Source of the DNA: Raffaelea ambrosiae | Lineage: Eukaryota; Ascomycota; Sordariomycetes; Ophiostomatales; Ophiostomataceae | Reading direction: 5' to 3' | Assembly (NCBI GenBank): GCA_002778195.1 | Contig: PCDI01000005.1 | Coordinates: 1,865,690 to 1,929,689, forward strand | Length of the DNA: 64,000 nt | In this document: positions 1 to 10,153 of the stretch, piece by piece | Layout: each line of letters opens with the position of its first letter | How positions within the stretch are numbered: the first letter of the stretch is position 1 | Program-made: the position numbers and the translations under genes | The notes under the pieces: generated by a model | Database searches by the model: none | The model's input: the letters and a program-made list of their open reading frames with translations, nothing else | Told to the model about the DNA's origin: nothing

Positions 1-692
1 ACGCAGTGGCTGTCAGCTCGGGGGATATTGTCGTGCATACGAGTAATACATGGCTTTGCAGAGGAGGCGGCTAGCGGATCTAAGACACCACGTGACTGAC
101 GTGAAGCGGGCCGTGAGCCTTGAGGCGTGAACCATCACGAGTGCACGTCAACGCCTTGTCCGCGAGGTTGACGAGCACTCTGATATCCTCAAAACGCACG
201 AACGAATATATGAGGATACATTAAGGAGTAATATATAGCAAAAACGGTGACGACGAACAAACATGGGGAAACATAAGACTTGATGACAGGAAGCCGATAG
301 GGGAATAATAGCCATTCTCTTTTTAACCTTCAGACCAAACAAGCAATAAATGGCAGAAATATATATCCAAGAAAAAACCGCGTCGACAAAGACAGATCGA
401 TATATTGCTCGTCCTGCGTCAGAAAGAACAAAGACGCACGCACGCACGCACACACACGCAAGATAGCCTAGACATACGTGGCCCCGTGGTCTAGAGACAG
501 GAAAGCCAGCAAATGTCCCGGGAGACCTTGCCCCACTGTTGAAAACAGACAAAGCTCAGTAGCAAACCAAGCCAGTTAGTCGGCTCCGGGAGAGTGGCAG
601 CAGACCACAACGGCCCCATAGACAAGGCTCGCCGTGAGCGCAACAGCTACAGCGCCGCGAGAGACCGAGCAAAACGGCAAAGCGCAGGCACT
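1..692. other. Intergenic, no gene seen
   Basis: This is the region downstream of the minus-strand acetate transporter. The reading frames here lack homology I can recognise, have no convincing intron structure and look like chance openings. It holds a short microsatellite (listed separately) and presumably the 3' UTR of the transporter next to position 693. Confidence 0.5.
434..460. repeat. ACGC/AC microsatellite
   Basis: A short tandem run of ACGC units turns into AC units over about 27 bp. This is a simple repeat in intergenic DNA with no associated function visible. Confidence 0.8.
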
Positions 693-1968
693 CTAGACGG
701 TAGCACTCTCGGCCTTCGCCCTCCGAGCCTCATGACCCTTCTCAGACCAGGGGAAGTGGAAGACGGGAACGACAAAGAAGGAGTTCCTGCGAGAGAGAAT
801 AAAACAGTTAGTTGTGTCCGGTGGGTTAGACCTAAAAAAAAATCTGCAGAGTAAAACCGACTAGTCCAAGCACGAGCGGGGCGTGTGGAGTACTTGGGGC
901 GGAGGTTGGGGAAATAGAACAAATTTGGGGGGATTGGGGGGCTTGCTTGGAAACAATTGGGGAGCGATTGGAGCGCAAAAAAGACCGAGAGAACAGAGCA
1001 GTGTGTCCCCCCCCCCAAAAAAAAAATTTGGAAGGGGAGGACTAGCAGCGGGGAAAGGGGAAGAAAAAAAAAAGCAAGTAGTGCGTCAATAAAAACTAAC
1101 CCGCTATCCGCAATACCAGCAAAGGCATTGTACCATGCCAAGAAGGCAGCGAGAAGGCCGAACACACCACCGGCCTTGTTGAGAGCAAGCGATGCGCTGG
1201 CAGACCCGTTGTCGGCAGCGAAGGCGCCGCAGGACAGAAGCAAGAAGCAGATGTCGAGGGTGAAAAATAGTGAGAAAAACATGACTGTTGAGCGCAGCGT
1301 GCACAGGAGCAGGATGAAGGTGAAGATAAACCAGCCAGCCAAGTAGAAGCCGAGAGCCGACTCGACCATCAGCGGGTCGCCCCCTTCCTTGCCTGCAGCG
1401 GTATAGGCATCCGTGATGGCATACGGGGGGTAGAAGATGACGGCGTAGGAAATCCAGAAGCCGCCGAAAGAGGACAGAGCCGTGGCACCGAAGGTGTTCC
1501 CTACGGCCATTTCCCTGAATTGCGACCATGTGTCAGCTCAAAGGATTTCAGGGATTGGGAGAGCAGGATAAGTACGAATGAATGGAAGATCAATACATAC
1601 CACATGCCGGCAAGCAGTTGCACGAGGCCACCATAGCCGAGGGCAATTGCGGCAACGATATTGGGCTCAGTGACGCCACGCGTCCGGAGGTTGATGAGAG
1701 ACAGCACAAAGGTAGTCAGGGCGAAAGCGCTCAGGCCAAGCGGCGCTGGGTTGGCGAACTTGCGAGCGGCGACAGGCTTGTACAGACCGGGCTGGAACTC
1801 ACCACCGAAGGCTGGAAGGCGTGCATCCGGGCCAGAGTGGACGTGGGAGAGGGGATTTCCACCATAGTCGTAGCGGTGGACGGCCTGGGCACCGTTCGGG
1901 ACAGCGCCCGAGGCGTCGGCGGTGTCCTTCTCGACGTTGTTTGACTGCACAGGTGCCATGGTGGCCAT
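693..1968 (-). CDS. Acetate/ammonium transporter, GPR1/FUN34/YaaH family
   Basis: Plasma-membrane carrier of the AceTr family (Ady2/Ato in yeast, AcpA in Aspergillus) that moves acetate with protons and is implicated in ammonium export. I read three exons: 1968-1601, 1514-1101 and 786-693, joined in phase to 291 aa. Introns are 86 nt (GTATGT..CAG) and 314 nt (GTTAGT..CAG); the second is unusually long. The family signature NPAPLGL lies at residues 73-79, followed by about six hydrophobic helices, [18 protein letters not shown] across the first splice junction (121-138), and the typical end [17 protein letters not shown] (262-278). The N-terminal ~70 residues are the polar cytosolic tail. I chose the ATG at 1968; a second in-frame ATG three codons on (1959) is possible. 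Family identity is secure from the motifs. The substrate (acetate versus ammonium) is inferred from the family. Confidence 0.93.
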
Positions 1969-2480
1969 TGTTGCGAGGGAGAAGGCAACTGTAGTGCGGA
2001 GATGGGAAAAGGGGGGTGTTCTTCGTGTCCCTGTTGGCAGACAAACAACAAGATGCACAGGTGCAGCCTTGTTCCTAGAGACGCCGCAGTGTCTTGGTGG
2101 AATGTGACTGTTGGCTGTTGTTGTTTTGTTTGTTCGTTTCCGGCGAGATGGTCGAGGAGGTAGAAAGGTTGAGAAGTAGAGAGAAAGAGAGAGGACGGAA
2201 GAATTTGGGGAGGTTCGCTTCTCTGGCTGTCGTAATAAGGAGTGTTGCAGTTCCAGTCCAGACTTTAGGCGGAGGGGGGCAAGATACGGGGAAATGACGG
2301 GGGGTGGTGCTTGATATAGGCAGGCGGGAAGCAGACCGCGCGGTGGGAACGAATAATGGAAAAAGGGAAGAAGAAAGACGGAGCAGACGGGACGGTATGA
2401 AAGACTAGCTTGAAATCCCACCCAATTATAAATGCGGGCAAGGCCAAGTCGACGGCACACATGGTCACACTCCCGCGCAA
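1969..2480 (-). promoter_or_regulatory. Upstream region of the acetate transporter
   Basis: Read on the minus strand, this stretch is CT-rich before the ATG, as in many fungal leaders. A TATA-like TTTATAATT lies near 2424-2432. If that is used, the 5' leader would be several hundred nt. No mapped start exists, so this is inference only. Confidence 0.3.
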
Positions 2481-3073
2481 ATCCCAACGGTCCAGAAAGG
2501 CTCACTGATGATCCAAGAGGAAGGAACGACTCGAGCCCCGTGGGCGTGCGGGCGATGGAGCGTCTGTGTGTGTGTGGAGGGCGGCTTGGCTGCCATCCTG
2601 ACCTGGGCAGCCATACACGCGCAGGCAATTGCTGTGCGCGCCCCCTCTCCCCAGATCGCTCGGGGCAGCGGATGGCGGAGTGCTCTGCTAGTTAACTAGC
2701 AACTGGCCCGGGCCAGGGTTGTGGGTGATCGGCCACGGCGGTGTGTCAGGCCATGTGCTGCTCCTGCGGCGTCTGCTGTGTGCGAGCAGGGGGGGCAAGG
2801 GGGACAAAGAACGAGGGCTCGCAGACCCACTCGACAAGGGTGGGTGGGGGAAATTAGGAAAGTGAGGAGAAATGGAGGAGAATGAGGAGAAAGAGAGATT
2901 CCGTGTAGTAATCAGAAATGCCTGCGCTCCAAGAAGCCTGGGCACAGAGTCTCACAATCCGGGGGAAGGGGCGACGCAGCCAAGACCAGCGCCGCAGCAG
3001 TTGGCGCCCAAGCTATCAGCGTCGTGCGAGGCAATGGCGCAAGGCAATTGTGCGCGGCAAACCGTCAGATCAT

Positions 3074-3116
3074 GTGCTGGGCAAGTGCTGGGCAAGCGCT
3101 GGGCAAGCACTGGCAC
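3074..3116. repeat. 11-bp tandem repeat, about 3.9 units
   Basis: The units GTGCTGGGCAA, GTGCTGGGCAA and GCGCTGGGCAA and a partial GCACTGGCA follow head to tail in intergenic DNA. Confidence 0.85.
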
Positions 3117-4118
3117 GGCAATGCGTTGCCGAGCCGGACGCTGCGGAAGGAGCGCGCTGGGTGACAGGATACAGGGAGAAACAGGCGCGGTGACTGTGTG
3201 GCTGTTTCCTTTTTTTGTCTTTGTTTCCGCCGAGCATGTCCATCTCGAGTGCCTCTCGCTCAGGCACGCTCTGCCGTGGTTGTGCCGGGCGAACGGTCTG
3301 GCTGGCCACGCAGTGGTAGCCAAGCAGTGGTGGCCAAGCACAGGAGGCGTCTCCTGGGCAGCGACAATCCTGTGGTACAGCAGCATACTCCTACGCGTAT
3401 CTTACTCGTATCTTACATTCTACGATACTCGTACTTGCCTCGGTGGGGACAGCGCATGGAGAACCTGGTCCATACTACCACTGTACATATTGTCCGGAGT
3501 ATTGCGCGGAGTAATCTGTGCACCGCAAGATACACGTTCCTTTCCCCATTCAGATCCCTCCATCCGAACCCCCCTCCACAGCGGGAGCCATCAGGCCATG
3601 GCAAGTGGCCACGCTGTGTTGTATCGCCCCCCTGGAGCCCAAATCCTCTCTGGCGGCAACAAATAGCCCGCTCCCAAAAAGCACTAATACAGCACCGGCT
3701 ATGCCACAAGCGGCCAAGTAGCGCATCCAACCTCGGCCGTCATGCATTCCTCTCAGCCCACCGAAACAGCCAGCAGAGACCGGAAAGCGAGCAGAAAGCC
3801 AGAAGACCAGAAGGCGGGCAGGAGACGAGCACGCAGTACGATGGGCAAGGGTGCGGAGATGCAGGATGCCGACGAGGGATGCTGACCGGCCAGCCTCGTA
3901 CGGTGTATGTTTGTTATGGTTCCCGAGCACGAGCGAGTACGAGTAAGATACTGACAGTCCTCGCAGAAGATTAAGATGGGACTTCCTCCCGCTTCTGTTC
4001 CATCCGAGAAGAGATGCTGGGCCAGAGCATCTGTTCTCCAATGTAGGACACGTACTCGCAGTACTCGTACTCGTAGTTCGAGTACCCGTACTTGCAGGGG
4101 GGGTGAATTCTCTATCCC

Positions 4119-4151
4119 ATCTAGACAAGCATCGTTCTAGACAAGCATCGT
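4119..4151. repeat. Direct duplication of a 15-mer
   Basis: CTAGACAAGCATCGT occurs twice, separated by two bases. This is a small local tandem duplication. Confidence 0.85.
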
Positions 4152-6160
4152 GGGCATACGAGTAGTTATCTTACATAGTACATCGACTACGAGCAGGTGG
4201 GATTACTTAGTACTGCTCGTATGTAGAATCTACCGACCGCATCTGCCACAACACGAACGAACCCCCTTAATTTAATTACCTGCAATGGACCATCCTTCCT
4301 TCCCCGCGTCTGCTCCCCCGAGATTACTCGCCGAGCAGCCAATGGGAGCAGCCTGGGCATTTTGTACCCTAGTATGGTGGTATTTCGTGGAGATCCGTGC
4401 GTGCCGATTTCCTGTTCTGGCATACATCCTCCCTGGACAGGTGTGGCAGCAGGGTTGGCCCAACACACACTCGTACGAGTATCCTACTCCGTAGTCCCGA
4501 TGTACCCATGGCGGTGGGTGGCAGAGATTCTAGAAGGCCATACAAAGTAGTTAACCAATAACCAACTAGTTAGTTAGTATATCTGCGTTCTACGGGAAAT
4601 TATTGCCGCAGCGCACGACTGCTCGAAGTACAGCATGCATGTAGGCAGACGCACTGCTCACTACGAAGCCGTGCCTGTTTGATCAGCCTGGCCATCATTG
4701 CCCACGACGGCTTTTCAAACGTGGGACACGTTGGGGGGGGGGGGCTTATTGCATGCAATAAGAGAGAGTGCGTGACCGCACAGCAAGCTTAGTGCCCCAA
4801 AGCATACTTAACCCCCAAAAAGGCGGAGTCGAAAACTCGAACAGCGGCCAGCCATGTGGCAGACAGATGGTTGCAGGGCGCGGAGACAGAAGGCCATCGC
4901 GCCGAGAAGGACCAGTGAATTACACCTGCAGTCCCGATTGGTCTTCTTCGCACCCGGCACCCTGCTGGCATTGGTGGTCCTGACCTTCTAAAAATATTCG
5001 CAGTGTCATGTGCTATGTAGTACGGCCGTTGTTTCTTAGCCCAACTTTAGGCGGCACATCGCTTCAGATTTACCCGGCATACCGTCCCGCCGCGAGAACA
5101 TCCCCAGTTGTTGTGCCTGGTGGGCGCGTTTGTGTTCCATTGCATTTTATTGCCATGCCAGTGTGTTCTTGGACACTTTCTAATACACGGCAGCTGGCCA
5201 AACAAGGCGGAAAGCGTTGACACTGGTCTCATACCTTGCGTTGGTAGAATGCTAGGTATGACCATGTGCTAGTTAATAGTATGTAATACAGAATATGGCG
5301 GCATCATATCGTGCATCATATTGTGCCTGTCCGACCTTTGTCCACTGGCCTCTATCCAGCTGGTCTGTTAAAGGACCCCGCACCTACAACGGCTGTGGGG
5401 CGTCTCCTCGGACACGTCCGCCGGTACCGGGTTGAGAACACGGCTTTGAATCGCCGACCCATCGCGACCCAATCCCGCTTCCTTGCCGTAGGCCGTGCTC
5501 GTTCACAACAAGCTGCATTGGGCACCTGTGTTCGCCGGTCCGACAAAGCATAACCAATCAGCCGGGAGAAGGCTGCCCGACCTGGGCCCGACCTTGGACC
5601 CCGGCTCGGCCGTCAGATGTCTGTCATTGGCACCGTTGATACCACGAAGTAAGTCACTACACAATGTACACAATGCGCTTCATTGACTCGTAGTCTCCTC
5701 TTGGTGGGCGGACACCAAAATTCGCGGAGGGGGCAAGCAAGCAAACAGTGTGGACCGTGCAAAAAGCACATTGTGGCTGTCTCCCCGTTGTCGTTCGATA
5801 ATACCAGGCCATAAGCAGTATCACCTGATCCTCACCCGACTACAGTTCTGAATTCTGCACGCTCTACGCTTATGCTCGAACAGCATCGACAGATCCACAG
5901 AAGCCCCATGTGGAATGGCGCGCAGAGCCCGTGCCAGGCACGCACAGCCATGCGTCAAATGGCCCGCGTGAGTGTCCCATGTCCTTCGTCGTCCTGCGCA
6001 CTTTTACTTTCCAGACCCGCTCATGACTAGTTACATGGAAACACGGCTGCGTGCTTCTCTCCCAGCCAGGCTCGGTACTCGTACGCTCCTGCCACCAGTC
6101 CCAGTCTCTCTGACCACCTTTCTGACCGCACCATCCTGCCCACCACCATATTAAACACCA

Positions 6161-6200
6161 GCCAACGCCAGCCAACGCCAGCCAACGCCAGTCAACGCCA
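6161..6200 (+). repeat. 10-bp tandem repeat in the fumarate reductase leader
   Basis: Four exact-length units of GCCAACGCCA (the fourth is GTCAACGCCA) end 16 bp before the ATG at 6217. They therefore lie in the 5' leader or core promoter of the fumarate reductase gene and could alter spacing or translation. Confidence 0.85.
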
Positions 6201-6216
6201 GACTGACGAGTGAGCC

Positions 6217-7809
6217 ATGCGGCAATACCCAACTCTGCGTGCCCTGTTGACTCTCGCTTTTCTCATCGCTGCCACCAGCATCCTGTACCGCCTCTACCAC
6301 AGACAGTACGCTCTATCATCGTCTGCATCTATGGCCACCGCTCCGCAGCGTCCTGCTGTCATCATTGTCGGGTCCGGCCTTGCCGGGCTCTCGGCTGCCT
6401 TCTCCGCCCTCCATGCCAGCGCTCCCTCCGTTGTTCTTCTCGAGCGCTCTGTCAAGCCTGGCGGAAACAGCATAAAGGCGTCCTCTGGCATCAATGGCGC
6501 TCCAACCCGCTTTCAGAACCGAGCTGTCCCCGACACCAGCTTCTTTCCCGACACTGTGAAAAGTGCAGGCAGGCGTCTGTCACTTTCGGCGGCGGAGAAG
6601 CCTTCGCGAGAGAAGCTCATTTCTCTGCTCACCAATAGTTCAGCATCAGCCGTGATGTTTCTGTCGGACGAAATCGGGGTTGATCTGAGCGTCGTTGCTC
6701 AGTTGGGCGGCCACAGCGTTGCACGGACCCATCGCGGAGGCGGCAAGACACCTCCTGGCGCCGACATTGTCACCAGGCTGCTCCAGAAGCTCAAAGACGA
6801 CGACCGCTTCGAGCTCAAGACCGAATGCGAGGTCACCAAGCTGCTCTCGTCGCCAATCCAAGAGGGACATGGTACGGCTGTCGTCGGCGTGGAGTACCGC
6901 TCCGGAGGTGAGACAGCCTCCATCAGCGGGCCCGTGGTTTTTGCCACGGGTGGTTTTGCAGGCGACGCAAAGGGCCTGCTGGCAAAGTACAGGCCAGATC
7001 TGGCCGGGCTGCCTTCAACGAATGATCCACGGCCTGGGATGCACGGCCTACTCGCCGAAGTCGGAGCCCACCTCGTGGACATGGACAGCGTGCAAATTCA
7101 CCCTACGGGCTTCGTCGACCCGTCCAATCCTAGCGTGCCCCTGAAGTTCCTCGCGGCAGAGATGCTGCGAGGCGAAGGCGCCATCCTCCTCCGCAACGGA
7201 CGGCGTTTCGTCAACGAAATGGACACGCGCGAGCATGTCAGCCGCGTGATCATGGAATTTCCCTCCACTCCGGACGACAGCTCCGTCAGACAGTGGGACA
7301 TACAGCTTCTTCTCGACCCAGGGGCCTGCGAGGCTGCTGCTTCTCACGTTTCGTTCTATCTGTGGAAGGGACTACTTTCCAAAAAAAAGCTCTCGGAATT
7401 GGATGAGACGACAAGAGAAACTATAAAGCAATACTCACGTATTGCAGCCGGTCAGCAGCAGGACGAATTTGGCAGACGCACGTTTGGACACTGGAGACTC
7501 AAGGGCAATGCAGACGACGAAGATCAGGAAGTGTGTGTGGGAAATGTGACCCCCATCACCCACTTCACCATGGGCGGTATTGTGATCAATGACAAGAGTC
7601 AGGTGTTGTCTTCTGTCCTCGGCTCGGAGCGCCAAGTCCCCGTTGAAGGGCTTTGGGCTGCCGGAGAGGTGACCGGTGGCATTCACGGAGACAACCGCTT
7701 AGGCGGGTCGTCTCTGTTGGAGTGCGTTGTCTTTGGGCGTATTGCCGGGCGACAGGCCGCCATGAACATCCCCCAGAACATTCTCCAGGAAACAGGGCAG
7801 GGGAAATAG
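6217..7809 (+). CDS. osm1: Soluble FAD-dependent fumarate reductase (Osm1/Frd1 type)
   Basis: Flavoprotein that reduces fumarate to succinate to reoxidise FADH2/NADH under low oxygen and to support oxidative protein folding. It is an intronless 530-aa frame. Residues 8-26 form a hydrophobic N-terminal signal/anchor, consistent with ER or mitochondrial targeting as in yeast Osm1. The FAD dinucleotide-binding glycines are in VGSGLAGLSAA (51-61). The FAD_binding_2 core carries HPTGF (295-299), RGEGAILLRNGRRFVNE (318-334, including the substrate-binding/catalytic arginine segment) and THFTMGGI (448-455), with GEVTGGIHGDNRLGGSSLLE (483-502) closing the FAD site. There is no cytochrome b5 or flavin-transferase extension, so it is the short form. 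The start follows a 10-bp tandem repeat leader. It lies tail to tail with Rps2. Family assignment is firm; compartment is inferred. Confidence 0.93.
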   Translation: MRQYPTLRALLTLAFLIAATSILYRLYHRQYALSSSASMATAPQRPAVIIVGSGLAGLSAAFSALHASAPSVVLLERSVKPGGNSIKASSGINGAPTRFQNRAVPDTSFFPDTVKSAGRRLSLSAAEKPSREKLISLLTNSSASAVMFLSDEIGVDLSVVAQLGGHSVARTHRGGGKTPPGADIVTRLLQKLKDDDRFELKTECEVTKLLSSPIQEGHGTAVVGVEYRSGGETASISGPVVFATGGFAGDAKGLLAKYRPDLAGLPSTNDPRPGMHGLLAEVGAHLVDMDSVQIHPTGFVDPSNPSVPLKFLAAEMLRGEGAILLRNGRRFVNEMDTREHVSRVIMEFPSTPDDSSVRQWDIQLLLDPGACEAAASHVSFYLWKGLLSKKKLSELDETTRETIKQYSRIAAGQQQDEFGRRTFGHWRLKGNADDEDQEVCVGNVTPITHFTMGGIVINDKSQVLSSVLGSERQVPVEGLWAAGEVTGGIHGDNRLGGSSLLECVVFGRIAGRQAAMNIPQNILQETGQGK

Positions 7810-8179
7810 AAAGTAACACAACGCGGTCCCGTTTTGTATTTGAGCATTTCACACGTCCTCTTCCCGCCAGGAGTAGCATCAGTCAATAACTAGCTTCAAG
7901 AAAAGCAATGGCCCTGTGTTGTTTCAAATTTTCCAGTTGCAGCCTCTTGGCGACCCAAAAGCAATTTTCTCTTTTTTTTTTGGTTGTGGTTGAGTAACGG
8001 TTCACGTAGCTTCAAGCCGCTATACAGAACCCAAGGCGATTTAGCCTTCTACCTTATTTTCCCCGACATTTTGTCTCTTCCTTGACCCGGCCCTAAAGTA
8101 GCAGGCATACACACGTACACACGTCGAGACAGTGATGAACCCAACCAAGCACAGACTACACACTGTTCTCTTCTCCCTA
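7810..8179. other. Convergent 3' intergenic spacer
   Basis: This 370-bp spacer lies between the stop codons of the fumarate reductase (plus) and Rps2 (minus). It holds a T-rich run near 7970-7982 and presumably the 3' UTRs of both genes. No gene is seen. Confidence 0.5.
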
Positions 8180-9133
8180 CTAGTAGCGCTTGCCGTCCCT
8201 CAGCGTGTCGGCGAATTCCTCCAGGGGGCTGCGAATAAGCTTCGTCTCCTTCCAGAGGTTGGGCGTCAGGAAACCATAGGTATTGGAAACGGCAGCGAAT
8301 GTGGCCTTCAGGGTATTCTCGAGCGTCTTGGTCGAGCCAGAAGACGAAGTGTAGGCATCCTCAATACCGGCAAGCTGCAGCAGGCGCTTGACGGCGGGGG
8401 AAGCCACAAGCGACGTGCCGCGGGGGGCGGGAATAAGCTGCAGTTCGTAATGTAAGCAGGCAAGTCGCAACTATATTAGAAGGGGATGGGGGGGCTTGGG
8501 AGTGTACGTACCCGAACAGTGACAGAGCCGCACTTGCCACTCTCCTTGGTAGGCAGGGAGTGGGGGAGACCCAGGTTGGTGCCCCAGTAGCCTCTCCGGA
8601 CGGGGATGACGCTCAGCTTCGCAATAATAATCGCGGCACGGATGGCGGTAGCGACCTCCTTGGAAGTCTTGATGCCCAGGCCAACGTGGCCCTCGGAGTC
8701 ACCAATGATGACAATGGCCTTGAATCGGGTCCGCTGACCGGCCCGGGTCTGCTTCTGCACGGGCTTGATCTGGAAGGAGAACACATTGTCAGCAGCCGTC
8801 CAGCATCGTCAACCAGAAGTAGTCTTTCGTGGCTTTTCATTGCAGAGGCAGCAAACAAACCTTCATCACTTCATCCTTCAGTTTGGGCAGGAAGAAGTCG
8901 ACGATCTGGTATTCCTTGATTGGCAGAGAGTGCAGGTAGATCTCCTCCATGCTCTTGATCTTGCCAGCCTTCACAAGGCGGCCCAGCTTGGTGACAGGCT
9001 GCCACTCCTTCTCTTCGCTCTTTCCGCCGCGGCGGCCACGGCCACGGCCACGACCCCGACCGCGATCACCACCGCGATCACCGCGCGATCCAAAGCCACC
9101 ACCGCGGGGAGCACTGCTTCCACGATCCGCCAT
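8180..9133 (-). CDS. rps2: 40S ribosomal protein uS5 (Rps2)
   Basis: Essential small-subunit ribosomal protein near the decoding centre and mRNA entry channel. Three exons (9133-8861, 8769-8512, 8437-8180), all phase 0, give 262 aa. Introns are 91 nt (GTTTGT..CAG) and 74 nt (GTACGT..CAG). The N-terminus is an RGG-rich tail (residues about 8-32), the usual target of arginine methylation in eukaryotic Rps2. The S5 RNA-binding domain follows ([26 protein letters not shown]), then [19 protein letters not shown] and the C-terminal S5 fold [20 protein letters not shown]. The start at MADRGSS was chosen because it matches the family; an upstream in-frame ATG at 9226 would add 31 unrelated residues. 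Length is normal for fungi. Confidence 0.97.
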
Positions 9134-9480
9134 TGTCGGTATTCGTATTCTGTCGGTGATGGAGATTTGTGGTGTGAAAGTCGACGTGGATGTGTTGAGG
9201 GTGTGGTGGTGATCGGTAGCAATCAATCTTTATGTCGTGTTCGTCTGCGGTTAAAATTTCTCCCTGTGGGATTGAGTTAGGCAATTCTGTAATTCTTTCG
9301 CTTCTTCGCCGAAAAAAAAAAAAGCCCCAATCAAAAAATGCTACAGATGGCCTGGTTAGTGGGGCCTATTCTGTGCGCCAAAGCCCTAATATTTTGGTCC
9401 GTGTTGGCTGCTAAGTTTTCACGTGTGTGGTGTAATGACACTTAGTCAGTCAATGTAGCGTCACGTGATTGACACAGTAC
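9134..9480 (-). promoter_or_regulatory. Rps2 upstream region
   Basis: Upstream of the Rps2 ATG there are two CACGTG hexamers (9420-9425 and 9462-9467) and an AAGCCCTAA stretch near 9381 that resembles the telobox-like motif found at ribosomal protein promoters in ascomycetes. The motifs are visible; their use is inferred. Confidence 0.35.
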
Positions 9481-10153
9481 AGTCATCATGAAGTAGTGAC
9501 CATCTCCATGAAATGGCCTGGCAGTGAGGTGCAACTGAGCTGCTACAACAAGTGCATTGCGCCAGCCCACTAACTAGTTATCCGTCTTTCAGGCGAATCG
9601 TGTCTCCTCTTACAAGCAGGATGCGGGGTGCGCAATGCGGAATGTAGTTGTTTGCGATGGCATCATCGTTCGTACTGTCGTTGTCATCGACGACTACCTG
9701 CCAATTTATGCTGCCAACGAGTCTCTGGCGCATGGGAGCGCCAGTATAAGCGTCAGGACGAGTGTCCACTGTGGGCCGAAAAGATTCACATGGCTAGACA
9801 GGTGTACAAGAGGGCCACATCCAGACGTGCGCCGTGGACGCAGTCGTACGACTCGGCGGCCGAGGGGGCGACGTGTGGGTGGTGTTAGAGGGCCACGTCG
9901 GGACAGTCGCAAACGCAGTGCTCCCAGCGGTAGACGATCTCGTCGGTCCTGTCGTCGCTCGCATGGAGGGACGGTGTCAGCATCGGCACGGTACGAATGT
10001 GTCGAGAGATGTGTGCATAGATACAGTCTCTTCATAGGTAGTGCCAGGCCCCCCACTAAGATTGTCAAGACTGCCAGGACTCGGTTAACAGTGGGTAGCC
10101 ACAGCTCGAGACAGGCTAGCCTCAACAAAGAATATATCTGAAAGGCTGAGTTG
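9481..10153. other. Intergenic, no supported gene
   Basis: This lies between the Rps2 promoter and the 3' end of the MFS gene. Overlapping frames on both strands (for example 9635-10141 plus) are Arg/Ser-rich, share no recognised motif and look like shadows. It contains the 3' flank of the transporter. Confidence 0.4.

Larger units (their letters stand above)
2481..6216. other. 3.7-kb intergenic region, no supported gene
   Basis: Several frames stay open for 60-260 codons, but they overlap each other on both strands, have low-complexity or Arg/Pro/Ser-biased translations and show no domain, intron pattern or family motif. I see dispersed copies of the octamer TACTCGTA or its complement between about 3390 and 4490, two small tandem duplications (listed), and a G-run near 4733-4744. 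The last ~100 bp should hold the promoter of the fumarate reductase (ATATTAAA near 6147). Confidence 0.5.

Noticed and set aside
2872..3974. Overlapping long frames on both strands in the first large intergenic region
   Set aside because: They have no domain, no family motif and a biased composition, and they overlap frames on the opposite strand. They are typical chance openings in GC-rich DNA.
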